Of a DNA stretch of 64,000 bases, positions 52,094-63,977 are shown piece after piece. The notes beneath the pieces were generated by a model. It did not search any database, was not told the origin of the DNA, and saw nothing but the letters and a program-made list of their open reading frames with translations. Location of the stretch: assembly GCF_003533305.1 (NCBI RefSeq), contig NZ_DOEH01000031.1:117132-181131 (forward strand), given 5' to 3'. The translations under genes were made by a program, and so were the position numbers. The DNA comes from Providencia sp. GTDB taxonomy: Bacteria > Pseudomonadota > Gammaproteobacteria > Enterobacterales > Enterobacteriaceae. Numbering within the stretch: position 1 is the stretch's first letter; every line of letters begins with the position of its first letter.

Positions 52094-52603
52094 CTATTTT
52101 TTAATGCGCATGATAACGGTTTCACCTACGGTTACTGAACCGCTAAGTTTAGTCAATTCTTTGATTTCATCCATGTTAGAAATCACAACTGGTGTAAGAA
52201 CTGATTTGGCTTTTTCTTCTAACAGCGCTAAATCAAACTCGATTACCAAATCGCCTTTCTTCACTGTTTGTCCTTCTTCAGCGATACGCTTAAAGCCTTC
52301 GCCTTTGAGTTCAACGGTATCAATACCGAAGTGAACAAAGAGTTCTATGCCATCATCCGATTCAATGGAAAATGCATGGTTGGTTTCAAAAATTTTACCG
52401 ATGGTACCATCAACAGGTGCAACAATTTTATTGCCAGCAGGTTTAATAGCAATACCATCACCGACGATTTTTTCTGCGAACACAACGTCTGGAACATCTT
52501 CAATATTGACGATTTCACCTGAAATAGGTGCAACAATCTCAATACTGCCACTGCTACTTTTGTCTTCCGAAACTAGTGATTTCAGTTTGTCAAACAGACC
52601 CAT
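52094..52603 (-). CDS. crr: PTS glucose-specific enzyme IIA
   Basis: Phosphocarrier and central carbon-catabolite regulator, 169 residues. Active-site histidines are H91 ([11 protein letters not shown]) and H76 (NHAFSIES), counted with the initiator Met. The N-terminal amphipathic [13 protein letters not shown] is conserved. AGGAG precedes the ATG. It is separated from ptsI by 302 bases, unlike the short gap of E. coli, so it may be transcribed independently. Confidence 0.97.
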   Translation of the reverse strand: MGLFDKLKSLVSEDKSSSGSIEIVAPISGEIVNIEDVPDVVFAEKIVGDGIAIKPAGNKIVAPVDGTIGKIFETNHAFSIESDDGIELFVHFGIDTVELKGEGFKRIAEEGQTVKKGDLVIEFDLALLEEKAKSVLTPVVISNMDEIKELTKLSGSVTVGETVIMRIKK

Positions 52604-52905
52604 GGACCTTCTCCTAATCGTTTATATGGGACCGAACTAATGCGCTGTTCCTCGGGGCTGTTGAACTATGATGCTTATTTTTTGTTGTCGGTTATCAGGT
52701 ATAGCGCTTGATTAATCAGCGAAGATGAAAATTGGCTGCAATTTACGCAATAGCTAATACAAGATGACTAACAAAAATTGCCCTTCGGGTTCGATTAAAA
52801 AGCGTTTTGCATAAATTGAGTTGTAATCGCCTAAGTAGCCCACTTCTCATCTTAATTAAAACGCCTTTACACCGAACAAAATTAACTTTTAAAAGTTAAC
52901 AGCTC
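52604..52905 (-). promoter_or_regulatory. ptsI-crr intergenic region with an 18-bp palindrome
   Basis: These 302 bases hold a perfect palindrome TTAACTTTTAAAAGTTAA (52882-52899) just after ptsI, followed on the minus strand by TTTTG, which could terminate or attenuate. A second imperfect dyad, CGCTTGATTAATCAGCG, lies at about 52707-52723. No ORF is supported. A crr promoter probably lies here but could not be fixed. Confidence 0.5.
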
Positions 52906-54633
52906 CTAGCATAACGTTTTTTCTTGGATAAAGGTATCAACAAGTTTCATCAATTCATCTGCCGTTGGCTGAGCAAGGGCTTGTTCAGCTAATGCTTTAG
53001 TATCAGAGAAATTTGCATTACGAATTAATTTCTTGATACGCGGAATTGAAATTGCACTCATACTAAACTCATCAAGTCCCATGCCAAGTAGCAGCAAGGT
53101 TGCACGTTCGTCACCGGCTAATTCACCGCACATACCCGTCCATTTGCCTTCAGCGTGAGAAGCGTCGATAACTTGTTTAATCAAGTTGAGGACGGCTGGA
53201 GACATTGGGTTGTACAGATGAGAAATTAACTCATTACCACGGTCAACTGCCAAGGTATATTGAGTCAGATCGTTTGTTCCAATACTAAAGAAATCAACTT
53301 CTTTTGCCAAGTGATGGGCAATAACGGCAGCAGCTGGCGTTTCGACCATCACACCAACCTCGATTGATTCATCAAATGCTTTATTTTCTTCACGTAGCTG
53401 AGTTTTAAGTAACTCAAGCTCTGCTTTTAGTTCACGGACTTCTTCAACAGAAATGACCATTGGGAACATGATACGCAGTTTACCAAATTTAGATGCTCTT
53501 AAAATAGCACGTAATTGGGCGTGTAGAATTTCTTTGCGATCAAGACAAATACGAATTGCACGCCAGCCGAGAAATGGGTTCTCTTCTTTTGGTAAATTCA
53601 TATAAGGTAGATCTTTGTCTCCACCAATGTCCATGGTACGAACAATAACTGCTTGGCTACCCATCCCTTCAGCGACGGCTTTGTAGGCTTGGAATTGTTC
53701 TTCTTCTGTTGGTAGAGAGTCTCTATCCATAAATAAAAATTCGGTGCGATATAGACCAACACCTTCTGCACCATTACGTTCAGCACCTGCGATATCACGG
53801 ACAGTACCGATATTGGCGCAAACTTCAACTTGGTGACCATCAAGCGTAATTGCCGGCAAGTCTTTTAATTTAACTAACTCTTCTTTTTCTTGCAGGTATT
53901 CTTCTTTGAAAGCTTTAAGTTTGTCGATATCGGCTTCAGATGGATTAAGGTAAATTTCATTATTTACACCATCTAAAATGACGTAATCGCCATTCTTGAT
54001 TTTACTTGTGGCATCAGAGGTACCCACAATTGCAGGGAGCTCAAGTGAGCGAGCCATGATAGAGGTATGTGATGTACGACCACCTAAATCAGTGATAAAG
54101 CCTAATACTTTATCTAAATTTAGTTGAGCTGTTTCAGAAGGGGTTAAATCCGCTGCGACTAAAATAACTTCTTTGTCGATTGCACTTAAATCAACAATAG
54201 GCATATTTAAAATATTTTTTAGCAGACGCTTACCAATGTCACGCACGTCAGCTGCGCGTTCTTTAAGATATTCATCTTCAAGCGCTTCGAGCGCTTGGGC
54301 TTGATCTTCTATTACTGAGTATGCAGCAGCATCAGCTGTTTTTTTGTCGCCTTTGATGAGAGTCACAATTTCTTGCTCAAGCTCTTCATCTTCTAACAAC
54401 ATAATATGACCTTCAAAAATCTCAGCTTTTTCCGCACCAAGATTTTTTTCGGCTTTCTCTTTAATGAGGCTGAGTTGTTCGGCTGATTTGTTTCTTCCTT
54501 CAATAAAGCGTTGAATTTCTTTTTCTATCTGATCATCAGCAATTTTTTTTGTGCTAACAAGAATAGGATCTTCTTTGAGGATCAAAGCCTGACCAAAAGC
54601 AAAACCTGGGGATACTAAAATTCCTGAAATCAT
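52906..54633 (-). CDS. ptsI: PTS enzyme I
   Basis: Phosphoenolpyruvate-protein phosphotransferase, 575 residues, cytoplasmic. Phosphohistidine H189 is in [17 protein letters not shown]. The PEP-binding TIM barrel has [11 protein letters not shown] and the catalytic cysteine in GMCGELAGD. It passes phosphate to HPr. It follows ptsH after 137 bases and precedes crr after 302. Confidence 0.98.
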   Translation of the reverse strand: MISGILVSPGFAFGQALILKEDPILVSTKKIADDQIEKEIQRFIEGRNKSAEQLSLIKEKAEKNLGAEKAEIFEGHIMLLEDEELEQEIVTLIKGDKKTADAAAYSVIEDQAQALEALEDEYLKERAADVRDIGKRLLKNILNMPIVDLSAIDKEVILVAADLTPSETAQLNLDKVLGFITDLGGRTSHTSIMARSLELPAIVGTSDATSKIKNGDYVILDGVNNEIYLNPSEADIDKLKAFKEEYLQEKEELVKLKDLPAITLDGHQVEVCANIGTVRDIAGAERNGAEGVGLYRTEFLFMDRDSLPTEEEQFQAYKAVAEGMGSQAVIVRTMDIGGDKDLPYMNLPKEENPFLGWRAIRICLDRKEILHAQLRAILRASKFGKLRIMFPMVISVEEVRELKAELELLKTQLREENKAFDESIEVGVMVETPAAAVIAHHLAKEVDFFSIGTNDLTQYTLAVDRGNELISHLYNPMSPAVLNLIKQVIDASHAEGKWTGMCGELAGDERATLLLLGMGLDEFSMSAISIPRIKKLIRNANFSDTKALAEQALAQPTADELMKLVDTFIQEKTLC

Positions 54634-54770
54634 AATATTACCTTACTACTGGTAGAAGTTCTGATGTTGCAGAGACAACAGTAATGATAAGTGATTAAAC
54701 AGATATCCCCGAATGATTACATTCAGGGAAGAGATTTAAATCTGTAAAACTGACGCTCTTGCGTGCAAGA

Positions 54771-55028
54771 TTATTCCAATTCACCCATCAGTTTAACTAA
54801 GAATTCTACTGCTTCTTTTTCATCTTCGCCTTCGGCTGAAATCGTCACAACAGTGCCTTGAGTCAAACCTAGAGTTTGTAATTTAAACAAACTTTTCGCG
54901 CTAGCTGATTTGCCATTAGAAATCAAAGAAATATCAGAAGTGAATGCTTTGGCTTCTTTCACAAATTGCGCTGCTGGACGGGTATGTAGACCATTTGGTG
55001 CTGTAATAGTGACTTCTTGCTGGAACAT
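54771..55028 (-). CDS. ptsH: Phosphocarrier protein HPr
   Basis: Eighty-five residues carrying phosphate from enzyme I to sugar-specific IIA domains. H15 ([15 protein letters not shown]) and S46 ([16 protein letters not shown]) are in the standard positions. GAGGAAA precedes the ATG. A 7-bp leader hairpin lies 35-65 bases upstream. It is the first pts gene, divergence-free, downstream of cysK on the same strand. Confidence 0.98.
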   Translation of the reverse strand: MFQQEVTITAPNGLHTRPAAQFVKEAKAFTSDISLISNGKSASAKSLFKLQTLGLTQGTVVTISAEGEDEKEAVEFLVKLMGELE

Positions 55029-55384
55029 ATTATTTCCTCAATAGCTTTAGTTTTTTATAATTACCCAGCTATTGTAGATGAAATATGCTGGGTTTGCGTA
55101 TAAGTTAGATTATTAACTCGCAAAAAGGTTTCCTATTTTATTCGATATTGACCTTTTTTCTATCTTTTACCGGAAAATCAATTGGTAACGGCTAACAAAA
55201 TATCTGTCTTAAACCTGATATACAATAGCTTAAAAATTGATTAATTTCGCGGTGCAAAATAATTGGTATATGTAATACTAAACCCAGAATTATAAATCAT
55301 CTCAATCCGTGCTAAACTTTGATCTCTGCCACAAAAAAAGCACCAATTAGGTGCTTTTTTAACGAATAATTAACGAATTCAATA
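55029..55384 (-). promoter_or_regulatory. cysK-ptsH intergenic region
   Basis: These 356 bases contain the cysK terminator at one end and the pts promoter region. In the leader ACCCAGC (55063-55069) pairs with GCTGGGT (55087-55093). E. coli pts promoters carry CRP sites, but no convincing CRP dyad was seen here, and promoter elements could not be fixed. Confidence 0.5.
55333..55360 (-). terminator. Terminator after cysK
   Basis: AAAAAAGCACC (55334-55344) and GGTGCTTTTTT (55350-55360) pair perfectly. On the minus strand the hairpin runs into seven Ts. It is also a good terminator in the plus direction. Confidence 0.9.
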
Positions 55385-56338
55385 CTATTCTGCTGAAATA
55401 TCTGCGAACAAGACAGTTGATAAATAACGCTCACCTGATGAAGGCAAAATAACGACAATGTTTTTGTCTTTGAACTCGGGCTCTGCGGAAAGTTTAACGG
55501 CAGCGGCAACCGCAGCACCCGAAGAGATCCCCGCTAAAATACCTTCTTTTTTCATTAATTCACGCGCGGTTTCTATTGCTTCGTCATCTGTAATCTTAAA
55601 GACCTTATCAAGTAGTGTCAGGTCTAAGTTGCCAGGAATAAAGCCCGCTCCAATTCCTTGAATCTTATGTGGGCCGGGTTTAATTTCTTCTCCAGCAAGC
55701 GCTTGGCTTATGACTGGTGAGGTCTCAGGTTCAACAGCAACGATAGTGACATTCTTACCTTTAGTTTTTTTCAGATATCGAGCAATACCCGTGACTGTAC
55801 CACCAGTACCTACGCCCGCTATCACCACATCCACATTGCCGTCTGTATCTTCCCAAATTTCTGGGCCCGTTGTTTTTTCGTGGATTTCAGGGTTTGCAGG
55901 GTTATTAAATTGCTGTAATAACAGATATTTTTTAGGGTTGCTATTAACTATTTCTTCAGCTTTGGCAATCGCCCCTTTCATGCCTTTTGCTCCCTCGGTT
56001 AATATTAAATTAGCCCCGAGTGCCTTTAGTAATTTACGACGTTCAATACTCATGGTTTCAGGCATTGTGAGGGTTAATTTATAGCCCCTTGCAGCCGCGA
56101 CATAAGCGAGCGCAATACCTGTATTACCACTGGTTGGTTCAACTAATTCTTTATCTTTGGTAAGAAGTCCTTTTTTCTCTGCATCCCAAATCATGTTTGC
56201 CCCAATACGGCATTTCACACTAAAACTTGGGTTACGAGATTCCACTTTTGCCAAAATCTTACCATTACCAAAATGCTTTAGGCGTACTAATGGTGTGTGA
56301 CCAATGGTTAACGAATTATCTTCATAAATTTTGCTCAT
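55385..56338 (-). CDS. cysK: O-acetylserine sulfhydrylase A (cysteine synthase A)
   Basis: Main cysteine synthase, 317 residues. The PLP lysine is K42 ([19 protein letters not shown]), with [14 protein letters not shown] and the [16 protein letters not shown] phosphate loop. AAGGA precedes the ATG. A full-length ERIC ends 56 bases upstream, inside the region where a CysB activator should bind. Order with cysZ and the pts genes follows E. coli. Confidence 0.97.
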   Translation of the reverse strand: MSKIYEDNSLTIGHTPLVRLKHFGNGKILAKVESRNPSFSVKCRIGANMIWDAEKKGLLTKDKELVEPTSGNTGIALAYVAAARGYKLTLTMPETMSIERRKLLKALGANLILTEGAKGMKGAIAKAEEIVNSNPKKYLLLQQFNNPANPEIHEKTTGPEIWEDTDGNVDVVIAGVGTGGTVTGIARYLKKTKGKNVTIVAVEPETSPVISQALAGEEIKPGPHKIQGIGAGFIPGNLDLTLLDKVFKITDDEAIETARELMKKEGILAGISSGAAVAAAVKLSAEPEFKDKNIVVILPSSGERYLSTVLFADISAE

Positions 56339-56769
56339 GGGATATCCTTAAAATAAAGCGGTTAGCCTGAATATTTTTAACGTCCAAATTCAATATACCC
56401 TAAATAATTCAAATTACTGGTGAGTTACGTATGAAAATTATCCTAATTCAGCGTATCGAAGTATGCGATTTTGGTGAAAAAGTGAAAATAACACCACGGT
56501 AATTTGAAGTATAACGAGTATGATTCAACATACGTGAAGAATGGGTTAATGCAAATATGATTTGAATATAAGCTTATAACGATTCGCTATTTTATATTCA
56601 ATAGTTCTATGCACGTAAGCATTTGTATTGAAGTTAATGATTAATACTTGAGCTATTTAGATGGCTATTTATTGATATTATTAAAGAATGATTGCTTTGA
56701 GAGCACATGTGCAGGTCATCCTACACATGTGCTAAGAAATGACTATATCGCAACTACTGTACTTAGAAA
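56339..56769. other. cysK-cysZ intergenic region
   Basis: These 431 gene-free bases hold the cysK leader and promoter (56339-56393), the full-length ERIC, about 180 AT-rich bases with nothing recognised, and the inverted repeat AGCACATGTG (56702-56711) / CACATGTGCT (56724-56733) after cysZ. That repeat could be a weak terminator without a T-tract. Confidence 0.65.
56394..56522 (+). repeat. ERIC element, full length
   Basis: TATACCCTAAATAATTCAAA at one end equals the ERIC consensus over 17 bases, and AATTTGAAGTATAACGAGTA closes the other. About 128 bp, the canonical length, with long inverted arms. It lies between cysZ and cysK, 56 bases from the cysK start. Confidence 0.88.
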
Positions 56770-57534
56770 CTAATAGCGTGAATAGCGCTCGCGATAGCGA
56801 TCAACCCACATGAGGGTCGCACCACAAACCGCCACTGGCATGATGACTAAGTTAACAAAAGGCACCATCATGAGAAGGCTAATGACACCACCAAATTGAA
56901 TGTTTTTCATGCGATCTTTGGCGAGTGCTTGTTTCATTTCACTGAAACCAACCCGATGATTATCAAAAGGATAATCACAATATTGAACAGACATCATCCA
57001 AGCACCGAATAAAAACCACAGCACCGGAGCGACAGTCTGACCGATACCTGGGATCATAAATAAAATTAGCAGGCCAATAGCACGGGGTAAATAATAACCT
57101 ATACGGACTAATTCTCGCTTCATCATGCGAGGGACATCTTTTAATAGTTCCGCGACGCCAGCATCAGGTGCCGGAATACCGGTTAGCTCAGCTTCAAGCT
57201 TTTCGGATAACCAGCCATTAAATGGCGCGGCAATAATATTTGCCACGGTCGTAAAAAAATAACTGAAGACTAGTAAAATAGAGATGACAGCGACAGGCCA
57301 AATAAGATAATTAAGCCATTGCAACCAGTCAGGAATATAACTCATGACTTGTTCTATCCAGCCACCTAGTTTACTGTACAACCACCAAAAAGCGCCCCCT
57401 AAAAAAACAATATTGGCGATTAGAGGCAAAATAACAAAACGCTTAATACCGGGACGAGTGACGAGTCGCCATCCTTGAGCGAAATAATAAAAGCCAGAAT
57501 GTGCTTTTTGTGGCGAAAATGTCGATTGGGTCAT
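56770..57534 (-). CDS. cysZ: High-affinity sulfate permease CysZ
   Basis: Inner-membrane sulfate channel feeding cysteine synthesis, 254 residues. Hydrophobic helices include [22 protein letters not shown] and the region around [21 protein letters not shown]. The motifs [13 protein letters not shown] and [24 protein letters not shown] are typical. It is divergent from zipA, with 218 bases between the starts, the E. coli arrangement. Confidence 0.96.
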   Translation of the reverse strand: MTQSTFSPQKAHSGFYYFAQGWRLVTRPGIKRFVILPLIANIVFLGGAFWWLYSKLGGWIEQVMSYIPDWLQWLNYLIWPVAVISILLVFSYFFTTVANIIAAPFNGWLSEKLEAELTGIPAPDAGVAELLKDVPRMMKRELVRIGYYLPRAIGLLILFMIPGIGQTVAPVLWFLFGAWMMSVQYCDYPFDNHRVGFSEMKQALAKDRMKNIQFGGVISLLMMVPFVNLVIMPVAVCGATLMWVDRYRERYSRY

Positions 57535-57752
57535 ACTTCTTGTTCTCTCCTTTTCAGTTGACCCTGTATCATATAGATATGATTTTGTGCTGACTAGCCA
57601 TTATTTGCTTAAAAAAGCAGCAAACGAAAGCAGAATATTCTCTTTATTGTAAGAAAATCGTTCTGAGGGTTGCACTTAGAGCGATTGACAAATAATCTTA
57701 AGGTAGTTTCCGCCGTAAAGGCATAATTATTCATCAACTAGAGATAGCAGCG

Positions 57753-58793
57753 ATGCAGGATTTGCGTCTGATATTAGTGGTCGTAGGTGCGATAGCCATA
57801 GTCGCTTTATTACTGCATGGTTTATGGACCAGCCGTAAAGAGCGCTCTAAGTTATTTCGCGATAAACCCGCAAAACGTAGGAAAAGTGACGTTCAAGAGA
57901 ATTCGTCAGATTATGATGATTCTGCGTTATTTACCGAAAAACAGTCAACATCAGGGGCTTCTGCCCAACCTGTTGCGTCTGAACCTGTACATCAGGTAAA
58001 AGAAGCGACTCGTGTTGAACCCAATATACAGTCACCATCAACAATTGAACGTGAAGTTGAACCTGAGCTAAAAGTTAGGCCAGAAAGCACGGTTCAATTA
58101 GCCAATCAAGCTCATGTAGAAAATAATGTGCGTGCTGAGCCTGTTGCTTCTCATGAAAATAGTAGACCTGAGCAACTGACGATTAATATGGCTGAAGAAA
58201 GGGCTGAACTTCCTGAAGTGAATATTCGTCCAGTCAATGGTGAACCGACAGAACCTTATTTTGATACGAACTTATCTCATAAGGAACCTCAGCCAGTACA
58301 TCATGAACAAAATGCAGTGCATGTTGAGGCGAAAACTGAATCACAGGCAGCACCTTCAACAGCCGCATCTACAGCAAGTAGTAAGGAAACTGTTCTAGTC
58401 CTTCATGTTGCAGCGCATCAGGGACAAGAGTTACAAGGTGATGCTTTATTGCAAAGTATTTTGCAGGCAGGTTTCCAGTTTGGCGAAATGCAAATTTTCC
58501 ATCGCCATGTTAGTCCGTCGGGTACCGGGCCTGTTTTGTTTAGTTTAGCTAACATGGTTAAACCGGGTTCTTTTGATCCTGAAACGATGACTGACTTTAC
58601 TACCCCTGGTGTTTCCATGTTTATGATGGTGCCATCTTATGGTGAAGCCGCGCAAAACTTCAAGTTAATGCTACAAGCTGCGCAGCGTATTGCTTCTGAT
58701 GCAGGTGGTGTTGTGCTTGATGATGAACGAAAATTACTGACACCTCAAAAAATTGAGGTGTATCATGGTAGAATTAGAAACACGTTAAGTTAA
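57753..58793 (+). CDS. zipA: Cell division protein ZipA
   Basis: Essential FtsZ membrane tether, 346 residues. The N-out transmembrane helix (about 3-27, [23 protein letters not shown]) is followed by a basic segment ([18 protein letters not shown]) and a long Pro/Glu/Gln-rich linker (about 50-205). The C-terminal FtsZ-binding domain runs from about 210 ([25 protein letters not shown]). The linker is poorly conserved, as usual. Confidence 0.96.
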   Translation: MQDLRLILVVVGAIAIVALLLHGLWTSRKERSKLFRDKPAKRRKSDVQENSSDYDDSALFTEKQSTSGASAQPVASEPVHQVKEATRVEPNIQSPSTIEREVEPELKVRPESTVQLANQAHVENNVRAEPVASHENSRPEQLTINMAEERAELPEVNIRPVNGEPTEPYFDTNLSHKEPQPVHHEQNAVHVEAKTESQAAPSTAASTASSKETVLVLHVAAHQGQELQGDALLQSILQAGFQFGEMQIFHRHVSPSGTGPVLFSLANMVKPGSFDPETMTDFTTPGVSMFMMVPSYGEAAQNFKLMLQAAQRIASDAGGVVLDDERKLLTPQKIEVYHGRIRNTLS

Positions 58794-58810
58794 TTATACG
58801 TTTTTCAGAG

Positions 58811-58833
58811 ACCCCCTTTTTAGGGGGTTTTTT
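58811..58833 (+). terminator. Terminator between zipA and ligA
   Basis: ACCCCC (58811-58816) and GGGGGT (58823-58828) with a TTTTTA loop and six Ts. Confidence 0.85.
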
Positions 58834-58847
58834 ATCGTTATTGGTGA

Positions 58848-60887
<2,040 letters not shown>

Positions 60888-60977
60888 TTGTGAACTATAT
60901 TTCTACACGGTGGCCATTGCCTTTATTTGGGTAATGGCTCACTGAGTTAATTTGATAAATCTTAATTCCGTTCTTGA

Positions 60978-61073
60978 AATGTGATCTGCCCCTTCTTTTT
61001 ACAAAATACTCCTTCTTGGTTTTCATTTAAATGTGACATTCATCGCATTTAAATGTTACTTATTACATAGAAT
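60978..61073 (+). promoter_or_regulatory. nupC promoter with CRP-type sites
   Basis: AAATGTGA-CATTCA-TCGCATTT (61029-61050) fits the CRP dyad well. A weaker half-site AAATGTGATCT starts at 60978. TAGAAT (61068-61073) is a plausible -10. With a start near 61080 the strong site is centred near -40.5 and the weak one near -91, close to the class II plus upstream CRP arrangement of E. coli nupC, where CytR also acts. Confidence 0.7.
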
Positions 61074-61112
61074 ACGTACATAGACTGAATCTTAAATTTG
61101 TTGGAGTGGTAA

Positions 61113-62297
61113 ATGACCTCGATCCTGCATTTCGTTTTATCCTTAGTAGTAATAGCCGCCCTTGCTATTTTAGCAAGTAGTAACCGTAAAGGAATCCGTC
61201 CTCGCTATGTGGTTCAACTACTTGTCATTCAAATTGCATTGGCATATTTGTTCCTTAAGTCGAATATTGGTGAATCCTTTGTTCTTGGTGTAGCGGGGGT
61301 ATTTACCCATCTACTCGGATATGCGGCCGAAGGGACTAAATTTATTTTTGGTGGAATGATTGAAGGCAACTTAGCATTCTTCTTCTTACAAGTACTGTGC
61401 CCAATCATCTTCATTTCGGCATTGATCGGTATTTTACAACACATCAAAATCTTACCTATTATTATTCGCTTTATTGGTACCGTTTTATCAAAAGTGAATG
61501 GCATGGGTAAACTTGAGTCATTTAATGCTGTGAGCTCATTATTACTTGGCCAATCTGAAAACTTTATTGCTTATAAAGATCAGCTAAGCAGAATGTCAGA
61601 ACGCAGAATGTACACCATGGCAGCAACTGCAATGTCAACGGTATCAATGTCTATCGTTGGTGCTTATATGACTATGCTAGAGCCTCGTTTCGTTGTTGCA
61701 GCATTGGTGCTTAACATGTTCGGTACCTTCGTTGTTCTATCATTAATCAATCCGTACTCACCTGAAGGTGAAGAAGATATTCAAATGATCAACTTACATG
61801 AAGGTCAAACCTTCTTTGAAATGTTGGGTGAATATATTCTTGCAGGCTTCAAAGTTGCGATGATAGTTTCTGCAATGTTGATTGGTTTCATTGCATTGAT
61901 TGCAATGATTAATGGTATTTTCTCTGCTATTTTTGGTATCGATTTCCAAACTATGTTGGGTTATGTTTTCTATCCGTTCGCATGGATATTAGGTATTCCA
62001 GCAGATGAGGCCCTGCAAGTAGGCGGCATCATGGCAGTTAAGATGGTAACAAATGAATTCGTGGCAATGGATGGCTTACAAGCAATCGCAGCGGGTCTAT
62101 CTGAACGTTCTGTCGGTATATTGTCTGTATTCTTAGTCTCTTTTGCTAACTTCTCCTCTATCGGTATTATCGCTGGTGCAATTAAAGGTTTGGACGAAAA
62201 ACAAGGTAATACAGTGGCACGTTTTGGACTGAAATTACTGTACGGTTCAACTTTAGTCAGCTTCTTATCAGCCGCGGTAGTTGGATTGATTTTGTAA
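61113..62297 (+). CDS. nupC: Nucleoside:H+ symporter NupC
   Basis: Concentrative nucleoside transporter of the inner membrane, 394 residues. Diagnostic CNT segments are [61 protein letters not shown] and [16 protein letters not shown] precedes the ATG. It follows a CRP-type promoter and ends at a strong terminator. Position after ligA matches E. coli. Confidence 0.96.
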   Translation: MTSILHFVLSLVVIAALAILASSNRKGIRPRYVVQLLVIQIALAYLFLKSNIGESFVLGVAGVFTHLLGYAAEGTKFIFGGMIEGNLAFFFLQVLCPIIFISALIGILQHIKILPIIIRFIGTVLSKVNGMGKLESFNAVSSLLLGQSENFIAYKDQLSRMSERRMYTMAATAMSTVSMSIVGAYMTMLEPRFVVAALVLNMFGTFVVLSLINPYSPEGEEDIQMINLHEGQTFFEMLGEYILAGFKVAMIVSAMLIGFIALIAMINGIFSAIFGIDFQTMLGYVFYPFAWILGIPADEALQVGGIMAVKMVTNEFVAMDGLQAIAAGLSERSVGILSVFLVSFANFSSIGIIAGAIKGLDEKQGNTVARFGLKLLYGSTLVSFLSAAVVGLIL

Positions 62298-62318
62298 AAC
62301 ACAAATAAGTGTTAAAGT

Positions 62319-62351
62319 AAAAAACGGCGTTCATCTGAATGCCGTTTTTTT
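62319..62351 (+). terminator. Terminator after nupC
   Basis: AAAAAACGGCGTTCA (62319-62333) pairs with TGAATGCCGTTTTTT (62336-62350) with one G-T pair, then more Ts. Confidence 0.9.
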
Positions 62352-62366
62352 ATTGTGGGAGACAAA

Positions 62367-62582
62367 ATGGAAAAGCAAGATCTGATAGATATGGCAAATA
62401 CCTATATGCCTTTTGGCAAATATAAAGGATGCATATTGATTGATTTGCCAGAGGAATATCTATTATGGTTTTATAAAAAAGGTGAATTTCCAGCTGGGCG
62501 TTTAGGACAACTGATGGAGATGGCGTTAGGATTAAAAATAGAAGGGCTAGATGGCCTTGTAAAGCCACTTAAGCGCAAGTAA
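62367..62582 (+). CDS. ypeB: DUF3820 family protein YpeB
   Basis: Small protein of 71 residues of unknown function, similar to E. coli YpeB, which lies in the same neighbourhood. Conserved core: MPFGKYKG-LIDLPEEYLLWF and EFPAGRLGQLM. GGGAG lies five bases before the ATG. The GTG four codons upstream overlaps that ribosome site and was rejected. Its stop codon lies inside a hairpin shared with the converging marR gene. Confidence 0.9.
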   Translation: MEKQDLIDMANTYMPFGKYKGCILIDLPEEYLLWFYKKGEFPAGRLGQLMEMALGLKIEGLDGLVKPLKRK

Positions 62583-62599
62583 GCAGTTACTGCTTACTT
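62577..62599. terminator. Hairpin containing both ypeB and marR stop codons
   Basis: AAGTAAGCAG (62577-62586) and CTGCTTACTT (62590-62599) form a perfect 10-bp stem with a TTA loop. The ypeB stop (62580-62582) is in one arm and the marR stop (62594-62596) in the other. No T-tract follows in either direction. Confidence 0.6.
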
Positions 62600-63010
62600 A
62601 TGACCTAATGCGCTTGTAACCTTATTAGCGAGGGAAATAAAGAGCACTTGTTCTTCTTCGGTGAGAGCCTGTTGTATTTTCATCGCATTCTCTGTACGTC
62701 CTGTTGCTGCACGTTGTAAAAAATCCTGTCCTGCATCTGTAAGGTGAGTGATAAATTCTCGTTTATCTTGTTTTGATTGGTATTGACTCACAAAATCATA
62801 TGACTTCAAAACACGTAAAAATTTAGATAAATTTTGTCGTGAGATACCAAGTAGTTGACTTAATTGCCCCGGTGTCAAATCGCCTTTCAGACGTAATATC
62901 TCAAGTACATCATACTGACCCCAAGTGACTTGTTCCGGTGTAAAACTTATTCGGCGTGCGACAAGGGTACATTGTAGCAATGACAATGCATCTTCAAGTT
63001 TATTAGACAT
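62594..63010 (-). CDS. MarR family transcriptional regulator
   Basis: Winged-helix dimeric repressor, 138 residues. The DNA-binding region reads LRLKGDLTPGQLSQLLGISRQNLSKFLRVLKSYDFV, and the wing is YQSKQDKREFITHLTDAG. AGAGAGGCAAT precedes the ATG. It is divergent from an SDR gene, and two palindromes in the 134-base gap are probably its operators. The effector is unknown. No close E. coli namesake was recognised. Confidence 0.9.
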   Translation of the reverse strand: MSNKLEDALSLLQCTLVARRISFTPEQVTWGQYDVLEILRLKGDLTPGQLSQLLGISRQNLSKFLRVLKSYDFVSQYQSKQDKREFITHLTDAGQDFLQRAATGRTENAMKIQQALTEEEQVLFISLANKVTSALGHK

Positions 63011-63070
63011 AATTGCCTCTCTATTATTCTTTATTTAAGTATAACGACATTGTAAACATAAAACGAGCGA

Positions 63071-63130
63071 TTGATTAACTTTAGTTAATCAAATATAGTC
63101 AATGAAATATAATTAACTAAAGTTAATCAT
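63071..63130 (+). promoter_or_regulatory. SDR promoter overlapped by two MarR-type operators
   Basis: TTGATTAACT-TT-AGTTAATCAA (63071-63092) is a perfect palindrome. ATTAACT-AA-AGTTAAT (63112-63127) repeats its core, centres 38 bp apart. TATAAT (63108-63113) with TTAATC (63085-63090) at 17 bases forms a promoter for the SDR gene. The first operator covers the -35, the second touches the -10, so repression is expected. Confidence 0.8.
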
Positions 63131-63144
63131 GTGAGGGTTGAAAA

Positions 63145-63897
63145 ATGCAAGATTTTACGAATAAGATAGCGATGGTAACGGGAGCGTCAACAGGGGTAGG
63201 GGAAGGCATCGCACAATATTTATATCTATGCGGTGCAACAGTGATCATCACAGGACGTCACAAAGGGTCATTGATTGAAGCGGCTAAGAGAATCGATGAA
63301 AAACAACAAAAAGTTATTCCAATGGTCATGGATGTGACCGATGCTGAAGCCTTTAAGGCAACAATAAACGCCATTGAGAAGCAACTCGGTGGATTGCATT
63401 ACTTGGTGAATAATGCAGGGGTTACCGGCCCTCATGGCGTATCTGTGGAAGATTACCCATTAGAAGCTTGGCATGAAGTGATTAATACCGATATTAACGG
63501 TACATTTTACGGCTTGAAATACGGTATTCCGGCTATCATACGCAGTGGTGGTGGCGCAGTTGTTAATTTATCAGCCTGTAATGGTGTCGTCGGGATAGCG
63601 GGCATTGCACCTTATACTGCGGCGAAACATGCGGTAGTAGGTTTAACGCGCTCAACGGCGCTAGAGTATGCTAAAAAAGGAGTTAGAGTTAATGCTATTG
63701 GTCCCGGTTATGTGGAAACGCCAAATATTGCTGCATTACCACAAGACACACAGGCGTGGATGGCATCAACCCATCCGATGGGCCGTATGGCACAGCGAGG
63801 CGAAATAGCTAAGACGGTTGGATTTTTATTATCCGAAGACAGTAGCTTTATTACTGGCGCATTTATTCCTATTGATGGTGGATATACTGCACAGTGA
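63145..63897 (+). CDS. Short-chain dehydrogenase/reductase
   Basis: Classical SDR oxidoreductase, 250 residues. The NAD(P) motif TGASTGVG is at 12-19, NNAG at 89-92, and the catalytic triad S143, Y157 and K161 (APYTAAKHA) is intact. It ends with the typical GAFIPIDGGYTAQ. GAGGG precedes the ATG. The substrate cannot be assigned. It is divergent from and probably controlled by the MarR regulator, suggesting induction by a small molecule. Confidence 0.9.
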   Translation: MQDFTNKIAMVTGASTGVGEGIAQYLYLCGATVIITGRHKGSLIEAAKRIDEKQQKVIPMVMDVTDAEAFKATINAIEKQLGGLHYLVNNAGVTGPHGVSVEDYPLEAWHEVINTDINGTFYGLKYGIPAIIRSGGGAVVNLSACNGVVGIAGIAPYTAAKHAVVGLTRSTALEYAKKGVRVNAIGPGYVETPNIAALPQDTQAWMASTHPMGRMAQRGEIAKTVGFLLSEDSSFITGAFIPIDGGYTAQ

Positions 63898-63977
63898 TAC
63901 ACATAGAATTAAATATAGAACGCAGTATTGCATCGTTAATTTTAGGGAATTTTAAATCAGGAAGGCTTATAAAATAG

